From a virus, in the IMG/VR virus record IMGVR_UViG_3300009103_002418, positions 1 to 37,438 of that record: a DNA stretch of 37,438 nucleotides; one strand, written 5' to 3'. Under the pieces are notes generated by a model. That model did not search any database and had not been told where the DNA came from. It saw only the letters and a program-made list of their open reading frames with translations. A program made the position numbers and the translations under genes. Below are positions 5,575-12,775 of the stretch, one piece after another; position 1 is the stretch's first letter; each line of letters begins with the position of its first letter.

Positions 5575-6021
5575 ATGAAAGAAAGTAACGAGAATAAATC
5601 CGAAGACTACGAGTTGGTAGAGAACCGATCAATGCTCCCGTATGGAGACAGCACTTTGTCGCCACCATTCAGTTCGACGGAGGGTGAAGTCTCTGAGTGG
5701 AAGGATAATAAAAACAGATCAAGTGACAACTACTTCAGGAACAAGTGTGCAGAACTGCTAAAGGAGTACGAAGATTTGAAAGAGAATTACGACATAAATG
5801 AGATGATTAGCGGCTCAGAACTACAGTTTAAGCCGGTTGTAGGGGTTCCTTACTACTTGTATGTGAGGACGAATGGAACTAGGTTTGTTTCTTTGGTGTC
5901 CCCTGACGAATTTGGAACCAAACGCATGAGCGACCTTGGGTATCTAGGCTCGTTTAAGGTGGACTCCAACGACGTGTGGAGAGAGGTCATAGAAACCCAA
6001 CAAGAAAACAGAAAAAAGTAA
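5575..6021 (+). CDS. DUF2452-like protein (148 aa)
   Basis: The C-terminal two thirds follow the DUF2452 pattern as I recall it: MLPYGDSTLSPP near the N-terminus, a helical ELLKEYEDLKENYDINE segment, FKPVVGVPYYLYVRTNGTRF, then SLVSPDEFG and YLGSFKVDSNDVW. The domain's function is unknown. Its N-terminal 20 residues are acidic and low-complexity. It stands alone between the noncoding stretch and promoter P5. Confidence 0.65.
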   Translation: MKESNENKSEDYELVENRSMLPYGDSTLSPPFSSTEGEVSEWKDNKNRSSDNYFRNKCAELLKEYEDLKENYDINEMISGSELQFKPVVGVPYYLYVRTNGTRFVSLVSPDEFGTKRMSDLGYLGSFKVDSNDVWREVIETQQENRKK

Positions 6022-6029
6022 AATTTCTT

Positions 6030-6067
6030 TTGACAAATCAGGGCTATCTTACTACTATAATATAGTA
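6030..6067 (+). promoter_or_regulatory. promoter P5 with palindrome over the -10
   Basis: TTGACA (6030-6035) lies 17 nt before TACTAT (6053-6058), or 20 nt before TATAAT (6056-6061). The perfect palindrome ACTATA-A-TATAGT (6054-6066) covers the -10 and probable start site. The same 13-mer occurs at 13616-13628. It drives the dipeptidase gene. Confidence 0.7.
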
Positions 6068-6092
6068 AAAATAACATCATGGAGAAATAGGT

Positions 6093-7310
6093 ATGAATTG
6101 GCGAGACGTTCACGAACAATCAGTAGTAGTAGACCTGCACAACCACGCTGTTCTCAAGAAATTTCTTTTAGATAGAGACTTGACGGGCAGCAAAACCAAG
6201 TTTTTAGCAGGTTTATTTAAGAGGGGCTTTTGGCCGCTTAGTCAACGCAACACCTTTCCACTCATTGAAAAGGGAGGTGTCGATGTTGTTCTATCCACCT
6301 GTTATGTCCCAGAGGTTGAGTGGCTTGAGGATCAGTTGCTCGCAAGAATCTTGCTTACGCTTTCTCCGAGTGTAAAAAAAAGGGTATTTGATCCCACATA
6401 TTTCGATGCCACTATCTCCATGATGGACGCAATGGAGGAAGAAGTATTTAATTACAACAGAAAACACCTAGACAACGACGCAAGAACATTAAAGTTTGTC
6501 AAGAACCCCGAAGAGTTAGCTGAATCCCTTGATCGTGGGCATGTTGCAATGATACACTCGGTTGAGGGCGCACACAGCTTACAAGGTATTGACTGCGAAA
6601 ATTCATCAGACATGGAGGTTATGGACGCAGAAGTTCTGCAAAACCTAGAGCATCTATCCGATAGGGGTGTTGCCTACCTGACGTTAGCGCATTTTTACCC
6701 AAACAAAGTGGCTCCCCCAGTATTTCCCTACCCCAACTACGGTATCAAAAGGGGTAATTGGAAAAACCTGATGGCTGGTTGGGACATGAATGTTGGACTA
6801 TCTAAACTAGGCAAATTGGTCGTAGAGAGAATGTGTGAACTGGGCATGTTGATTGATATAGTTCACTGTACACCGAAAGCTAGGTCTGAGGTCTACGAAA
6901 TAGTCGGAGAAAGAAAAAATCGGGTACTCGCCAGTCACACTGGATGCTTTGAAATAAATCGTGACCCATACAACTTAGAAGACTGGGAACTTAAATGGAT
7001 AGCCGATCACGGGGGTGTCATTGGAATTATCTTTATGAACTATTGGCTAAGTCCCGTAGATACGCCTCTAGGAATGAAGTATATAGAACAAACGATAAGC
7101 CATATCAGAGATGTGGCCGGAATCAACGCCGTAGGCATAGGTACAGACTACGATGGCTTCACAGACCCTCCAGATGAAATGGTAGATATGTCCGAGATGC
7201 CAAGATTAACAAGATACCTAGCCTCACTAAAAAGATACGATGACAACGAGATTCAAAAGATTCTTGGTGGCAACTCTCTCAGGTTACTAATGAGTGGCTG
7301 GAAACAATAA
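6093..7310 (+). CDS. membrane dipeptidase-like metallohydrolase, peptidase family M19 (405 aa)
   Basis: Family M19 enzymes are amidohydrolase-fold zinc peptidases that split dipeptides, including D-residue-containing ones. Matching motifs in order: DLHNH (His16/His18, the N-terminal metal pair), HSVEGAHSL (bridging Glu, about residue 158), LTLAHFYPN, IDIVHC (metal His), LASHTG, and GIGTDYDGF with the catalytic-type Asp, then GGNSLRLL. Full family length, with no signal peptide, so cytoplasmic action is expected. The second His in DLHNH replaces the usual Asp (H-x-D), so metal binding may differ. It has its own promoter and GGAGAAATAGGT before ATG. Possible roles are peptidoglycan-peptide or D-amino-acid dipeptide turnover, or nutrient release. 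Confidence 0.85.
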   Translation: MNWRDVHEQSVVVDLHNHAVLKKFLLDRDLTGSKTKFLAGLFKRGFWPLSQRNTFPLIEKGGVDVVLSTCYVPEVEWLEDQLLARILLTLSPSVKKRVFDPTYFDATISMMDAMEEEVFNYNRKHLDNDARTLKFVKNPEELAESLDRGHVAMIHSVEGAHSLQGIDCENSSDMEVMDAEVLQNLEHLSDRGVAYLTLAHFYPNKVAPPVFPYPNYGIKRGNWKNLMAGWDMNVGLSKLGKLVVERMCELGMLIDIVHCTPKARSEVYEIVGERKNRVLASHTGCFEINRDPYNLEDWELKWIADHGGVIGIIFMNYWLSPVDTPLGMKYIEQTISHIRDVAGINAVGIGTDYDGFTDPPDEMVDMSEMPRLTRYLASLKRYDDNEIQKILGGNSLRLLMSGWKQ

Positions 7311-7351
7311 TTAAACACCTTAAAATAAAAAGGGGATAACAGAATTACTTA

Positions 7352-7549
7352 ATGCCTTTATTCAAAAAGAAAAAAGACGAAGACAAAGATAAAAAACCAA
7401 ACGAAAGAAAAGAAAGCAGGAGAGACTTTAGACTCGCCAGAATACAAGAGGTAACAGCGAAGGCATACGCAGTTGCGGCCAAGAGGAAATGGCTATTCCT
7501 TATGATAGCAGCAGTAATTGTAGGCTATTTAGTATTTAAGTTTGCGTGA
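7352..7549 (+). CDS. basic single-pass membrane protein (65 aa)
   Basis: A very basic N-terminus (MPLFKKKKDEDKDKKPNE) and an Arg-rich helix are followed by one C-terminal transmembrane helix (WLFLMIAAVIVGYLVFKFA). This is a tail-anchored topology with the charged part in the cytoplasm. Its stop overlaps the next start in TGATGG. Function unknown; AGGGGATAA lies upstream at a longer than usual distance. Confidence 0.6.
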   Translation: MPLFKKKKDEDKDKKPNERKESRRDFRLARIQEVTAKAYAVAAKRKWLFLMIAAVIVGYLVFKFA

Positions 7550-7662
7550 TGGACGCAATAAAAGCTGGCCTTCTGGCGTGGACTATTGAGGTTGCTATAG
7601 CAGTTTTAATGTTTATACTCTTGAGGCATGAGGAAAACAAAGTTATCAAGAGAAGAAAATGA
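7549..7662 (+). CDS. 37-aa single-pass membrane protein
   Basis: It starts on the A of the previous TGA and ends in the ATGA overlap with the phosphomannomutase gene. The sequence MDAIKAGLLAWTIEVAIAVL continues as MFILLRHEENKVIKRRK: one membrane helix with a basic C-terminal tail, opposite in orientation to its upstream neighbour. A paired membrane complex is possible. Confidence 0.55.
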   Translation: MDAIKAGLLAWTIEVAIAVLMFILLRHEENKVIKRRK

Positions 7663-8360
7663 TTCACTACCTATTTGATGTCGATGGAACACTAACTCCG
7701 GCTAGAGGTACGATGGACAGGGGCTTTAAGCAATATTTTGGGAGATGGGTAAACAGGGTTAGGAGACAAGGTGGCGAAGTTTTTTTGGTAACTGGCTCAG
7801 ACAAGCCCAAGACCGTCCAACAGATAGGAACTGATTTATACAGATGTGTAAACGGCGTTTACCAGAACGGTGGAAACCAACTTTACGTTAGAAATAATGT
7901 AATAAAACAGGAAGAGTGGAGAATGGGTATACATCTACACCTAGACCTGCTACTGGTGCTGGACAAAAGCAGATGGGCTGGAACGGCGGGTGTCAACCTA
8001 GAAGAGCGAGTCGGAATGGTGAACTTCTCTACGGTGGGCAGAGACGCAACGCCAAAACAGCGTAAAACATACTACGAGTGGGACAAATCGCACGGCGAAA
8101 GGAAAAAGATTGCAGATTGGCTCTCAAACAGATACCCAAAACTGGAGTTTGCTATCGGTGGCGAGGTCAGCATAGATATATTTCCCAAAGGAAAAGATAA
8201 AAGCCAAGCGTTAAAGGACATGACGGGGGAAACGATCTTTTTTGGCAATAACTGCAACATGGGTGGCAACGACCATTCAATAGCCATGCAATCTGATAAA
8301 TACCACCAAGTTGACAACTGGAAAGAAACTAAATATATCATAAATAGTTATTACAGGTAG
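7659..8360 (+). CDS. phosphomannomutase-like HAD enzyme (233 aa)
   Basis: It resembles eukaryotic-type PMM, a HAD-IIB enzyme interconverting mannose 6- and 1-phosphate. LFDVDGTLTPAR carries nucleophile Asp7 and acid/base Asp9. The family's substrate and cap segments are visible: ERVGMVNFSTVGRDA, GERKKIADWL, FAIGGEVSIDIFPKGKDKSQAL, and the metal loop FFGNNCNMGGNDHSIA, where the usual first Asp of GD is Asn (GNN). The length is close to the family's usual 245. It is part of a sugar-phosphate group with the cupin at 9906, the nucleotidyltransferase at 10397 and the glycosyltransferase at 15867. The Asn substitution could lower activity or mark altered function. Confidence 0.88.
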   Translation: MIHYLFDVDGTLTPARGTMDRGFKQYFGRWVNRVRRQGGEVFLVTGSDKPKTVQQIGTDLYRCVNGVYQNGGNQLYVRNNVIKQEEWRMGIHLHLDLLLVLDKSRWAGTAGVNLEERVGMVNFSTVGRDATPKQRKTYYEWDKSHGERKKIADWLSNRYPKLEFAIGGEVSIDIFPKGKDKSQALKDMTGETIFFGNNCNMGGNDHSIAMQSDKYHQVDNWKETKYIINSYYR

Positions 8361-8364
8361 GAAT

Positions 8365-8643
8365 ATGTGTATTAGAGATCAGATACAAGAAGGTTTTGAC
8401 CAATCGCTTTTGTTTGCAGACGGCTTTGACGACTGCATAATAGGAATTGTAGATGACTTCGGGACTATAAGAGTGGTATATTGCGTTAAAAAGATGATAA
8501 GCAATTTAATGTCCCAATCACTAGGGGTCAACGCTATGACATATGAAGACGCGATGGAGTACCTTGAGTATAACACGTTCAACGCTTGGGTTGGACAGAA
8601 AACACCTATTTATATGGAGCCTAGAGAATGTTTCACGATTTAA
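8365..8643 (+). CDS. conserved-type phage hypothetical protein (92 aa)
   Basis: The sequence contains FADGFDDCIIGIVDDFG, RVVYCVKKMI and MTYEDAMEYLEYNTFNAWVG followed by KTPIY, a pattern I recognise from uncharacterised phage proteins in which a FDDAI-like start, a YS/YC-x-x-KMI helix and an ED-A-x-EY-x-E-x-N segment recur. No catalytic motif is evident. Its end overlaps the next gene by 16 nt. Confidence 0.72.
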   Translation: MCIRDQIQEGFDQSLLFADGFDDCIIGIVDDFGTIRVVYCVKKMISNLMSQSLGVNAMTYEDAMEYLEYNTFNAWVGQKTPIYMEPRECFTI

Positions 8644-8813
8644 AAGATGCCTACGGGGAAATGCTAAAGAAGGCAACCTTTATTGCCGATGATGGGGGTG
8701 TGCATATAACATTCCCTCAACACCTGTTTGATAGGTTCGAGCAAGAATTTAATATTTGCTTCATTGAAGAAGATGAAGATGTACACTTCAAATTATGGCA
8801 GGACGAGGATTAG
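8628..8813 (+). CDS. small acidic hypothetical protein (61 aa)
   Basis: ATG at 8628 overlaps the preceding gene; GGAGCCTAGAGA upstream provides the ribosome binding site. The protein ends acidic (FIEEDEDVHFKLWQDED) and looks alpha/beta. No family recognised. Confidence 0.6.
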   Translation: MFHDLKDAYGEMLKKATFIADDGGVHITFPQHLFDRFEQEFNICFIEEDEDVHFKLWQDED

Positions 8814-8814
8814 T

Positions 8815-9228
8815 ATGGGCGACTCATCAAAAACAATTATAGTAGATTGCGATGGGGTTATCGCAGATAAAAATCATGGGGGCGATTACTCTAAGGCTGG
8901 CCCGTTACAGCATGGCATAGACCAAGTAAATCAAATGTACGACATGGGCTATACCATCACTTTGTATACCGCTAGGTACGGTGATAGGGAGTCTGGAAAC
9001 ATCCACAGGCAATATGAACGTGGGTACAAGGAGTGGACTGATTGGCTTGAAAAACATGGAGTTAAGTATCATCACGCATATATGGGTAAACCAGCAGGAA
9101 TCATGTACATTGACGACAAAGCGGCTAGGGTCAGCGGAGACGATGATGATGGATGGCATCAGGTTTGGGTTGAGCTTCATCAATTAAAGCATAGAGACAA
9201 GTATGGCAATATAACGGGGGGACGATAA
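8815..9228 (+). CDS. HAD-superfamily phosphatase (137 aa)
   Basis: ATG at 8815 (after GAGGATTAGT) is chosen over an upstream start that would overlap the previous gene. HAD motif I is TIIVDCDGVIA (Asp11, Asp13), motif II LYTARYGDRE (Thr) and motif III/IV GIMYIDDKAAR (Asp-Asp). It is a compact capless HAD, like 5'-nucleotidase-type or polynucleotide 3'-phosphatase-like phage proteins that dephosphorylate small substrates or nucleic-acid ends. Substrate unknown. It could belong to the sugar-phosphate group or to nucleic-acid repair. Confidence 0.8.
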   Translation: MGDSSKTIIVDCDGVIADKNHGGDYSKAGPLQHGIDQVNQMYDMGYTITLYTARYGDRESGNIHRQYERGYKEWTDWLEKHGVKYHHAYMGKPAGIMYIDDKAARVSGDDDDGWHQVWVELHQLKHRDKYGNITGGR

Positions 9229-9229
9229 A

Positions 9230-9430
9230 ATTAAAGTAAATTTAAGAGGCGATTCAGGCCTATCCGACAGCGGCTTCCAAAAGTCACAAAATTTTTTCTT
9301 GGAAAGACACAAAGATGCCCTTGACAAAATCGAAAAATGTAGTAAAATAGAAATGGACAGGCGACGGTTTAACTCAAAGCCTCCAAAGAAGAGCTTATGG
9401 AGCAGGATAACGTCTTGGTTTTCAAAATGA
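9230..9430 (+). CDS. small protein with probable AUU start (66 aa)
   Basis: An open frame with protein-like composition begins 2 nt after the HAD gene: ATT at 9230 is preceded by a very strong GGGGGGA at 9215-9221. No ATG, GTG or TTG occurs in frame until TTG at 9299. The reading KVNLRGDSGLSDSGFQKSQ continues to a basic amphipathic C-terminus (KKSLWSRITSWFSK). Its TGA overlaps the next ATG (ATGA). If AUU is not used, the TTG would give 43 residues. Confidence 0.45.
   Translation: MKVNLRGDSGLSDSGFQKSQNFFLERHKDALDKIEKCSKIEMDRRRFNSKPPKKSLWSRITSWFSK
9321..9348 (+). promoter_or_regulatory. possible internal promoter
   Basis: TTGACA (9321-9326) and TAAAAT (9343-9348) are 16 nt apart, inside the small frame at 9230-9430 and about 80 nt before the nuclease gene. 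It lacks the CGATAA spacer of the P1-P4 family. It may give extra transcription of the nuclease, cupin and nucleotidyltransferase genes. Confidence 0.5.
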
Positions 9431-9909
9431 TAGAAATTAAAATCACAGAAGACATGAAACGGCGGGCTTGGCGTAAGGCGCGTGAAATGGGAGAGATCAA
9501 TAACTCCATAACTCACGGTGAGGGTAATATTGCGGGGTTCTTGGGAGAAGAAGTCGCCAACAGCATAATTAAAGGGAAAATAAACAACACCTACGATTAT
9601 GATATTACCAGAGATAGGGTCAAATACGACGTTAAAACCAAACGATGCACCTCAGAGCCAAAGGGATACTACGAATGTTCTGTAGCCGCATTTAACACCA
9701 AACAAAAATGTGACCACTATGTTTTTGTTAGGATAGAAAATGTAGGTGGGAGATGGGGGAGGGCTTGGATTCTAGGGTCTTACAGTAAGGAAAAATACTT
9801 TAAGGACGCTAGATTTCTTAAAAAGGGCAATATTGATGGCAATAATAATTTTAAAGTTAAAGCTGATTGTTACAATATGCCGATAAGTAAGTTAGAGAGA
9901 CTAAAATGA
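9427..9909 (+). CDS. PD-(D/E)XK-type nuclease candidate (160 aa)
   Basis: ATG at 9427 in the ATGA overlap is taken as start. After a basic helix (DMKRRAWRKAREMGE) comes GFLGEEVANSII, then YDYDITRDRVKYDVKTKR and a YYECSVAAF strand: an acidic residue in a helix, a D-VKTK hairpin and a following strand, as in PD-(D/E)XK nuclease folds (Glu in GEE, Asp-x-Lys in DVK). The C-terminal strands KCDHYVFVRIENV fit the same fold. DNA cleavage is likely but the target is unknown. It overlaps the cupin gene by 4 nt. Confidence 0.62.
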   Translation: MIEIKITEDMKRRAWRKAREMGEINNSITHGEGNIAGFLGEEVANSIIKGKINNTYDYDITRDRVKYDVKTKRCTSEPKGYYECSVAAFNTKQKCDHYVFVRIENVGGRWGRAWILGSYSKEKYFKDARFLKKGNIDGNNNFKVKADCYNMPISKLERLK

Positions 9910-10400
9910 GACAATTTGAACTTAGCTGCTGTGGCGTAAAAGTGAATGAGAATAAAATTCCTTATCAATGTAGAAGCTGTGGAAGCACATCGTTTCACCA
10001 ACTCGAAGTAGATAAGCATGATCGAGTCATTACGGCACTTACAGGGTATTCTGGAGACTTAGAAGAAGAAGTAAGACCTTGGGGTTCTTTCAGGGTTTTA
10101 CTTGATGAAAAAGGCCTCAAAGTAAAAAAGATCACCGTAAACCCCAAGAGCAGACTAAGCCTTCAGCTACATCAACATAGATGCGAGTGGTGGAAGATTA
10201 TCTCGGGCGTAGGCATGATGCAGGTGGGATCAAAAGAATGGACGGTTGGACGCTGGGACACTGTAGTTATAGAAAAGTTACAGGTTCACAGAATAACAAA
10301 CGAAACAGACACACCTATTGTTTTTGTCGAGATACAAACCGGAGTTTGTCAGGAAGACGACATCATAAGAATTGAAGATGATTACGAGAGGACAGAATGA
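9906..10400 (+). CDS. mannose-6-phosphate isomerase-type cupin with N-terminal Cys cluster (164 aa)
   Basis: Residues about 57-160 match the cupin domain of type II phosphomannose isomerases (C-terminal part of ManC): RPWGSFRVLLDE, a KITVNPKSRLSLQLHQHR metal motif, WWKIISGVGMM, VHRITNE, VEIQTG and EDDIIRIEDDY. The nucleotidyltransferase half of ManC is absent. In front sits a Cys group (C8, C9, C22, C25) that may form a zinc ribbon, an unusual addition. With the phosphomannomutase at 7659 it could link fructose 6-phosphate to mannose 1-phosphate. Confidence 0.85.
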   Translation: MRQFELSCCGVKVNENKIPYQCRSCGSTSFHQLEVDKHDRVITALTGYSGDLEEEVRPWGSFRVLLDEKGLKVKKITVNPKSRLSLQLHQHRCEWWKIISGVGMMQVGSKEWTVGRWDTVVIEKLQVHRITNETDTPIVFVEIQTGVCQEDDIIRIEDDYERTE

Positions 10401-10852
10401 GAATAGGGATTATATCAGGATACTTTAACCCTGTGCATACGGGACACTTGGATTATATTGAAGGAGCAAAAGAAAAGTGCGACCTTTTATACGCAATCGT
10501 CAACAGCGACCATCAAGTAGGACTGAAGGGGTCTACACGTTTTATGGATCAAGAATCCAGATTAAGAATCGTTAGAGCTTTACGTGCAGTAAATCGCGCT
10601 ATGATCTCCATTGACGAAGACGGCTCTGTAGTTAGGTCTATTGCAAGTATCAACAAGCAGTATTTCGATGACCCGTTCGTTGATATGATATGCTTTATGA
10701 ATGGTGGAGACAGGGGATATGAGAATACTCCGGAATCAGATTTCTGTGAACAAAACGGTATCCTTCTCTACCACAACGTGGGGGGTGAAAAAACCGAATC
10801 TTCCAGTATGCTATTGAACGGAGTCAAAACCGAAAAGGAAAATAACCGATGA
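10397..10852 (+). CDS. cytidylyltransferase-like nucleotidyltransferase (151 aa)
   Basis: The start GIISGYFNPVHTGHLDYIEGA carries the HxGH motif (His14, His17) of HIGH-family nucleotidyltransferases, such as glycerol-3-phosphate cytidylyltransferase and heptose-1-phosphate adenylyltransferase. STRFMDQESRLRIVRAL corresponds to the second conserved segment and ESSSMLLNG to the ISSTxIR-like end. It overlaps both the PMI-type cupin and the next gene by 4 nt, which suggests activation of a sugar or polyol phosphate. Substrate not determinable. Confidence 0.85.
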   Translation: MRIGIISGYFNPVHTGHLDYIEGAKEKCDLLYAIVNSDHQVGLKGSTRFMDQESRLRIVRALRAVNRAMISIDEDGSVVRSIASINKQYFDDPFVDMICFMNGGDRGYENTPESDFCEQNGILLYHNVGGEKTESSSMLLNGVKTEKENNR

Positions 10853-11004
10853 CGGATTTTTTCAGCTGGCTACAGAAAATCTCACAGGAGGAAGATAGTG
10901 GGGTCGAGGTTTTTGTAGACGAAGATGGAGAAATAGAATTTGAAATAGACCAAGCTGTTTTGACGGAAATTATAGAAAGATATAAAGACAGCAATGATGA
11001 GTAA
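10849..11004 (+). CDS. small acidic protein (51 aa)
   Basis: It starts in the ATGA overlap with the nucleotidyltransferase gene. The protein starts MTDFFSWLQKISQEEDSGV and continues with FVDEDGEIEFEIDQAVL; it is strongly acidic with one central strand pair. It ends GAT GAG TAA, recreating ATGAGTAA, but the frame opened there (10998) has only six codons. Confidence 0.55.
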   Translation: MTDFFSWLQKISQEEDSGVEVFVDEDGEIEFEIDQAVLTEIIERYKDSNDE

Positions 11005-11017
11005 CGAGGAACAATAG

Positions 11018-11332
11018 ATGTACGAATATAAGGCGACGGTTGATAGAGTTGTAGACGGCGATACCGTTGATTTTATTGTAGACTTAGGGTTTGCTGTCCA
11101 AATGAAAATCAGAGGCCGTTTAGCTGGTGTTGACACACCGGAACGTGGACATCAGGACTTCATCCAAGCGACACAAATGTGCGCTCAATTACTAAAAAGG
11201 GCAGCGGACACCTTCCCATACGAAGGGAAAGTGATAATTAGAACAGAAAAAACAGGTAAGTACGGTCGATGGATCGTACACATTCAAGGCGTAACCGATG
11301 AACTGGCCAAAGTCTGGCCGTATGGAAAATAA
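11018..11332 (+). CDS. SNase-like (thermonuclease) nuclease, short form (104 aa)
   Basis: Staphylococcal-nuclease-type OB-fold signatures are present: VVDGDTVDFIVDLGF near the N-terminus, RGRLAGVDTPE with the catalytic-type Arg and Glu, and GKYGRWIVHI with the second Arg. Family members hydrolyse DNA or RNA with Ca2+. The protein lacks the longer C-terminal helices of secreted SNases and has no signal peptide, so intracellular action is likely. It follows the previous gene by 13 nt with AACGAGGAACAATAG as ribosome binding site. Confidence 0.82.
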   Translation: MYEYKATVDRVVDGDTVDFIVDLGFAVQMKIRGRLAGVDTPERGHQDFIQATQMCAQLLKRAADTFPYEGKVIIRTEKTGKYGRWIVHIQGVTDELAKVWPYGK

Positions 11333-11355
11333 CTTTACAAAAAAGGATTAAGAGG

Positions 11356-11613
11356 ATGACTAATTTTAAAAACAAAGCAGTTAGATCGTTAATGCTGAAT
11401 GCACAAAAGGATAAAGCCGAGGCGTTGGCAAGCCTATCAATTATGTTAGACCACCCCGCCGGTATCGGAGATCATAGCACGGGCGACCTGTACAATAACC
11501 TAAATGAAGCATTGTCCAATCTGGCTGACGCTGAAGACAGAGTAGAATGTCTAGAGAGGCATTTTAAAGCATCGTTACACAGTACCGACCCGCCAGCGTA
11601 CGCAAGCGTCTAA
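11356..11613 (+). CDS. helical conserved-type phage protein (85 aa)
   Basis: An all-helical acidic protein with MLNAQKDKAEALASLSIML, a central HPAGIGDHSTGDLYNN loop and a second helix (LNEALSNLADAEDRVECL). The loop pattern HPxGIGDHS is typical of a short uncharacterised phage family. Probably a helical hairpin; partner unknown. AAGGATTAAGAGG precedes the start. Confidence 0.7.
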   Translation: MTNFKNKAVRSLMLNAQKDKAEALASLSIMLDHPAGIGDHSTGDLYNNLNEALSNLADAEDRVECLERHFKASLHSTDPPAYASV

Positions 11614-11630
11614 AATTTGGAGGTAGTATT

Positions 11631-12026
11631 ATGAAAAGGGTATTTGCAATCGTAATGATAACTTCTAATGGATCATTGGACTACGCCTTGGAGCCTATCG
11701 GTATTTATTCAGACCTAGAGGTCGCACTTGAATACATAGGAAAATTAGAGGACAGAACGCCAGATAACGAATGTATATACGACATACTTGAGTTTAAGGT
11801 AGACGAAAAACCCATGCTATTAGATTTCCTAGAGAAGCGAGAAGAAGTAAAAAACGAAACCCTATCCGATATACTCATAGGGTTAATGAAAAAGGGCTTA
11901 GTAGATCAATTAATTGGAGAAGATGGTAACTTCTATTATGTATTAACTGATCTAGGCAAAGAAACTTCTAAAAACAAGCTAATACCAGAGCATATTAAAA
12001 AATATTTTATTAAAAGAAAAAAATGA
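11631..12026 (+). CDS. hypothetical protein with possible C-terminal winged-helix segment (131 aa)
   Basis: AATTTGGAGGTAGTATT precedes ATG. The N-terminal half starts MKRVFAIVMITSNGSLDYAL and looks like a small alpha/beta sandwich. The C-terminal half (LSDILIGLMKKGLVDQLI, NFYYVLTDLGKE) resembles the helix-wing of a winged-helix domain, where a strand ending in LTxxGKE follows a G-x-V/L turn. The tail is Lys-rich. The stop overlaps the next gene by 4 nt. Confidence 0.6.
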   Translation: MKRVFAIVMITSNGSLDYALEPIGIYSDLEVALEYIGKLEDRTPDNECIYDILEFKVDEKPMLLDFLEKREEVKNETLSDILIGLMKKGLVDQLIGEDGNFYYVLTDLGKETSKNKLIPEHIKKYFIKRKK

Positions 12027-12217
12027 AATGCAATGAGTGTAAAAAAGAGATACCTTCCGAGCAGAACTACAAATGTCGCATCTGCTATCTCAATTATTGT
12101 TCCAAGTGTGCGTTAGATCACTTTGGATTAAAGGAGGGAAAGGGCAGAGTTTATCCTAAAAATATACTGTACAGTATGTGGTGGATAATAAAGAAAAGGT
12201 TTTTTCAGAAAGGATAG
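12023..12217 (+). CDS. small zinc-finger protein (64 aa)
   Basis: Six Cys in C-x2-C spacing (CNECKKEIP, KCRIC, YCSKC, with His in LDHFG) indicate a RING-like or treble-clef zinc module binding one or two zinc ions. The C-terminus is basic and aromatic (YSMWWIIKKRFFQKG), perhaps membrane- or nucleic-acid-associated. It starts in the ATGA overlap with the previous gene. Confidence 0.65.
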   Translation: MKCNECKKEIPSEQNYKCRICYLNYCSKCALDHFGLKEGKGRVYPKNILYSMWWIIKKRFFQKG

Positions 12218-12225
12218 CAGGATAC

Positions 12226-12342
12226 ATGAATAAGAACGAAGAAAAGAAAGAAACGCTACTGGGCGCAAAAGATTTTAGCTTAGGCTTTCTATCCGGCATT
12301 AGTTTGTCGATGTTTATTCTGATATACAGAACTTTTACCTAG
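12226..12342 (+). CDS. 38-aa single-pass membrane protein
   Basis: ATG at 12226 follows AGGATAGCAGGATAC. The peptide MNKNEEKKETLLGAKDFSLG is followed by a hydrophobic helix (FLSGISLSMFILIYRTFT). This gives a charged cytoplasmic head and a C-terminal membrane anchor. The next gene has its ribosome binding site immediately after the stop (AGGGGGAATTG). Confidence 0.5.
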   Translation: MNKNEEKKETLLGAKDFSLGFLSGISLSMFILIYRTFT

Positions 12343-12351
12343 GGGGAATTG

Positions 12352-12642
12352 ATGTTTGAGTCTTTAGTTTTAGCGATGTGCCTTTTACTGCCGCAGGCAG
12401 ACCCAATATGGGGCAACGCAAAAACAGACCAAGAAAAATGTCAAGCGGAAGCTGACTACATGGCAAAGCATAAGAAGTTTTGTCACGTTGGAAAATGTAT
12501 AGGGAGATTTGAAGGTATCGGTTGGAGCAGAAGCTGTTCCTTTCCTAATACCTGCGTCCCCTCTAAGAAGATGCAACTAACTGGAGACGCCGTTGCGGTA
12601 ACTCAAAACGGCTATACCATCAGGGTTAGAAGCTGGAGATAA
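12352..12642 (+). CDS. secreted Cys-rich protein (96 aa)
   Basis: ATG at 12352 is used. A short signal-like segment (MFESLVLAMCLLLPQ) is followed by a compact domain with five further Cys (EKCQAEADYM, FCHVGKCIG, SCSFPNTC), likely disulfide-bonded in the periplasm, and a basic C-terminal strand. The spacing resembles small exported phage proteins of unknown function. It lies in a run of membrane and export genes before the tmRNA. Confidence 0.65.
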   Translation: MFESLVLAMCLLLPQADPIWGNAKTDQEKCQAEADYMAKHKKFCHVGKCIGRFEGIGWSRSCSFPNTCVPSKKMQLTGDAVAVTQNGYTIRVRSWR

Positions 12643-12643
12643 A

Positions 12644-12772
12644 ATGAAAAATCACTGGAACTTACTTGACAAAATAGCGAGAGTATCAATTATCCTTATG
12701 ATATGGTACATTGGCGGCTTTGTCCTTGGTTCCTCGGTTGTTTATTTTGTTCACTGGCTAGGTTTAATATAA
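12644..12772 (+). CDS. 42-aa membrane protein
   Basis: ATG lies 1 nt after the previous stop. MKNHWNLLDKIARVSI is followed by a long hydrophobic stretch (LMIWYIGGFVLGSSVVYFVHW) forming one or two short membrane helices. Its stop lies immediately before the tmRNA acceptor piece. A TTGACA at 12666-12671 within it has no good -10 partner. Confidence 0.5.
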   Translation: MKNHWNLLDKIARVSIILMIWYIGGFVLGSSVVYFVHWLGLI

Positions 12773-12775
12773 GTC

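Noticed and set aside
10998-11018. ATGAGTAA-opened six-codon frame
   Set aside because: Too short to call a gene; noted only as a copy of the junction octamer.
12666-12703. TTGACA at 12666 as tmRNA promoter
   Set aside because: No convincing -10 at 16-18 nt; possible weak promoter but not supportable.
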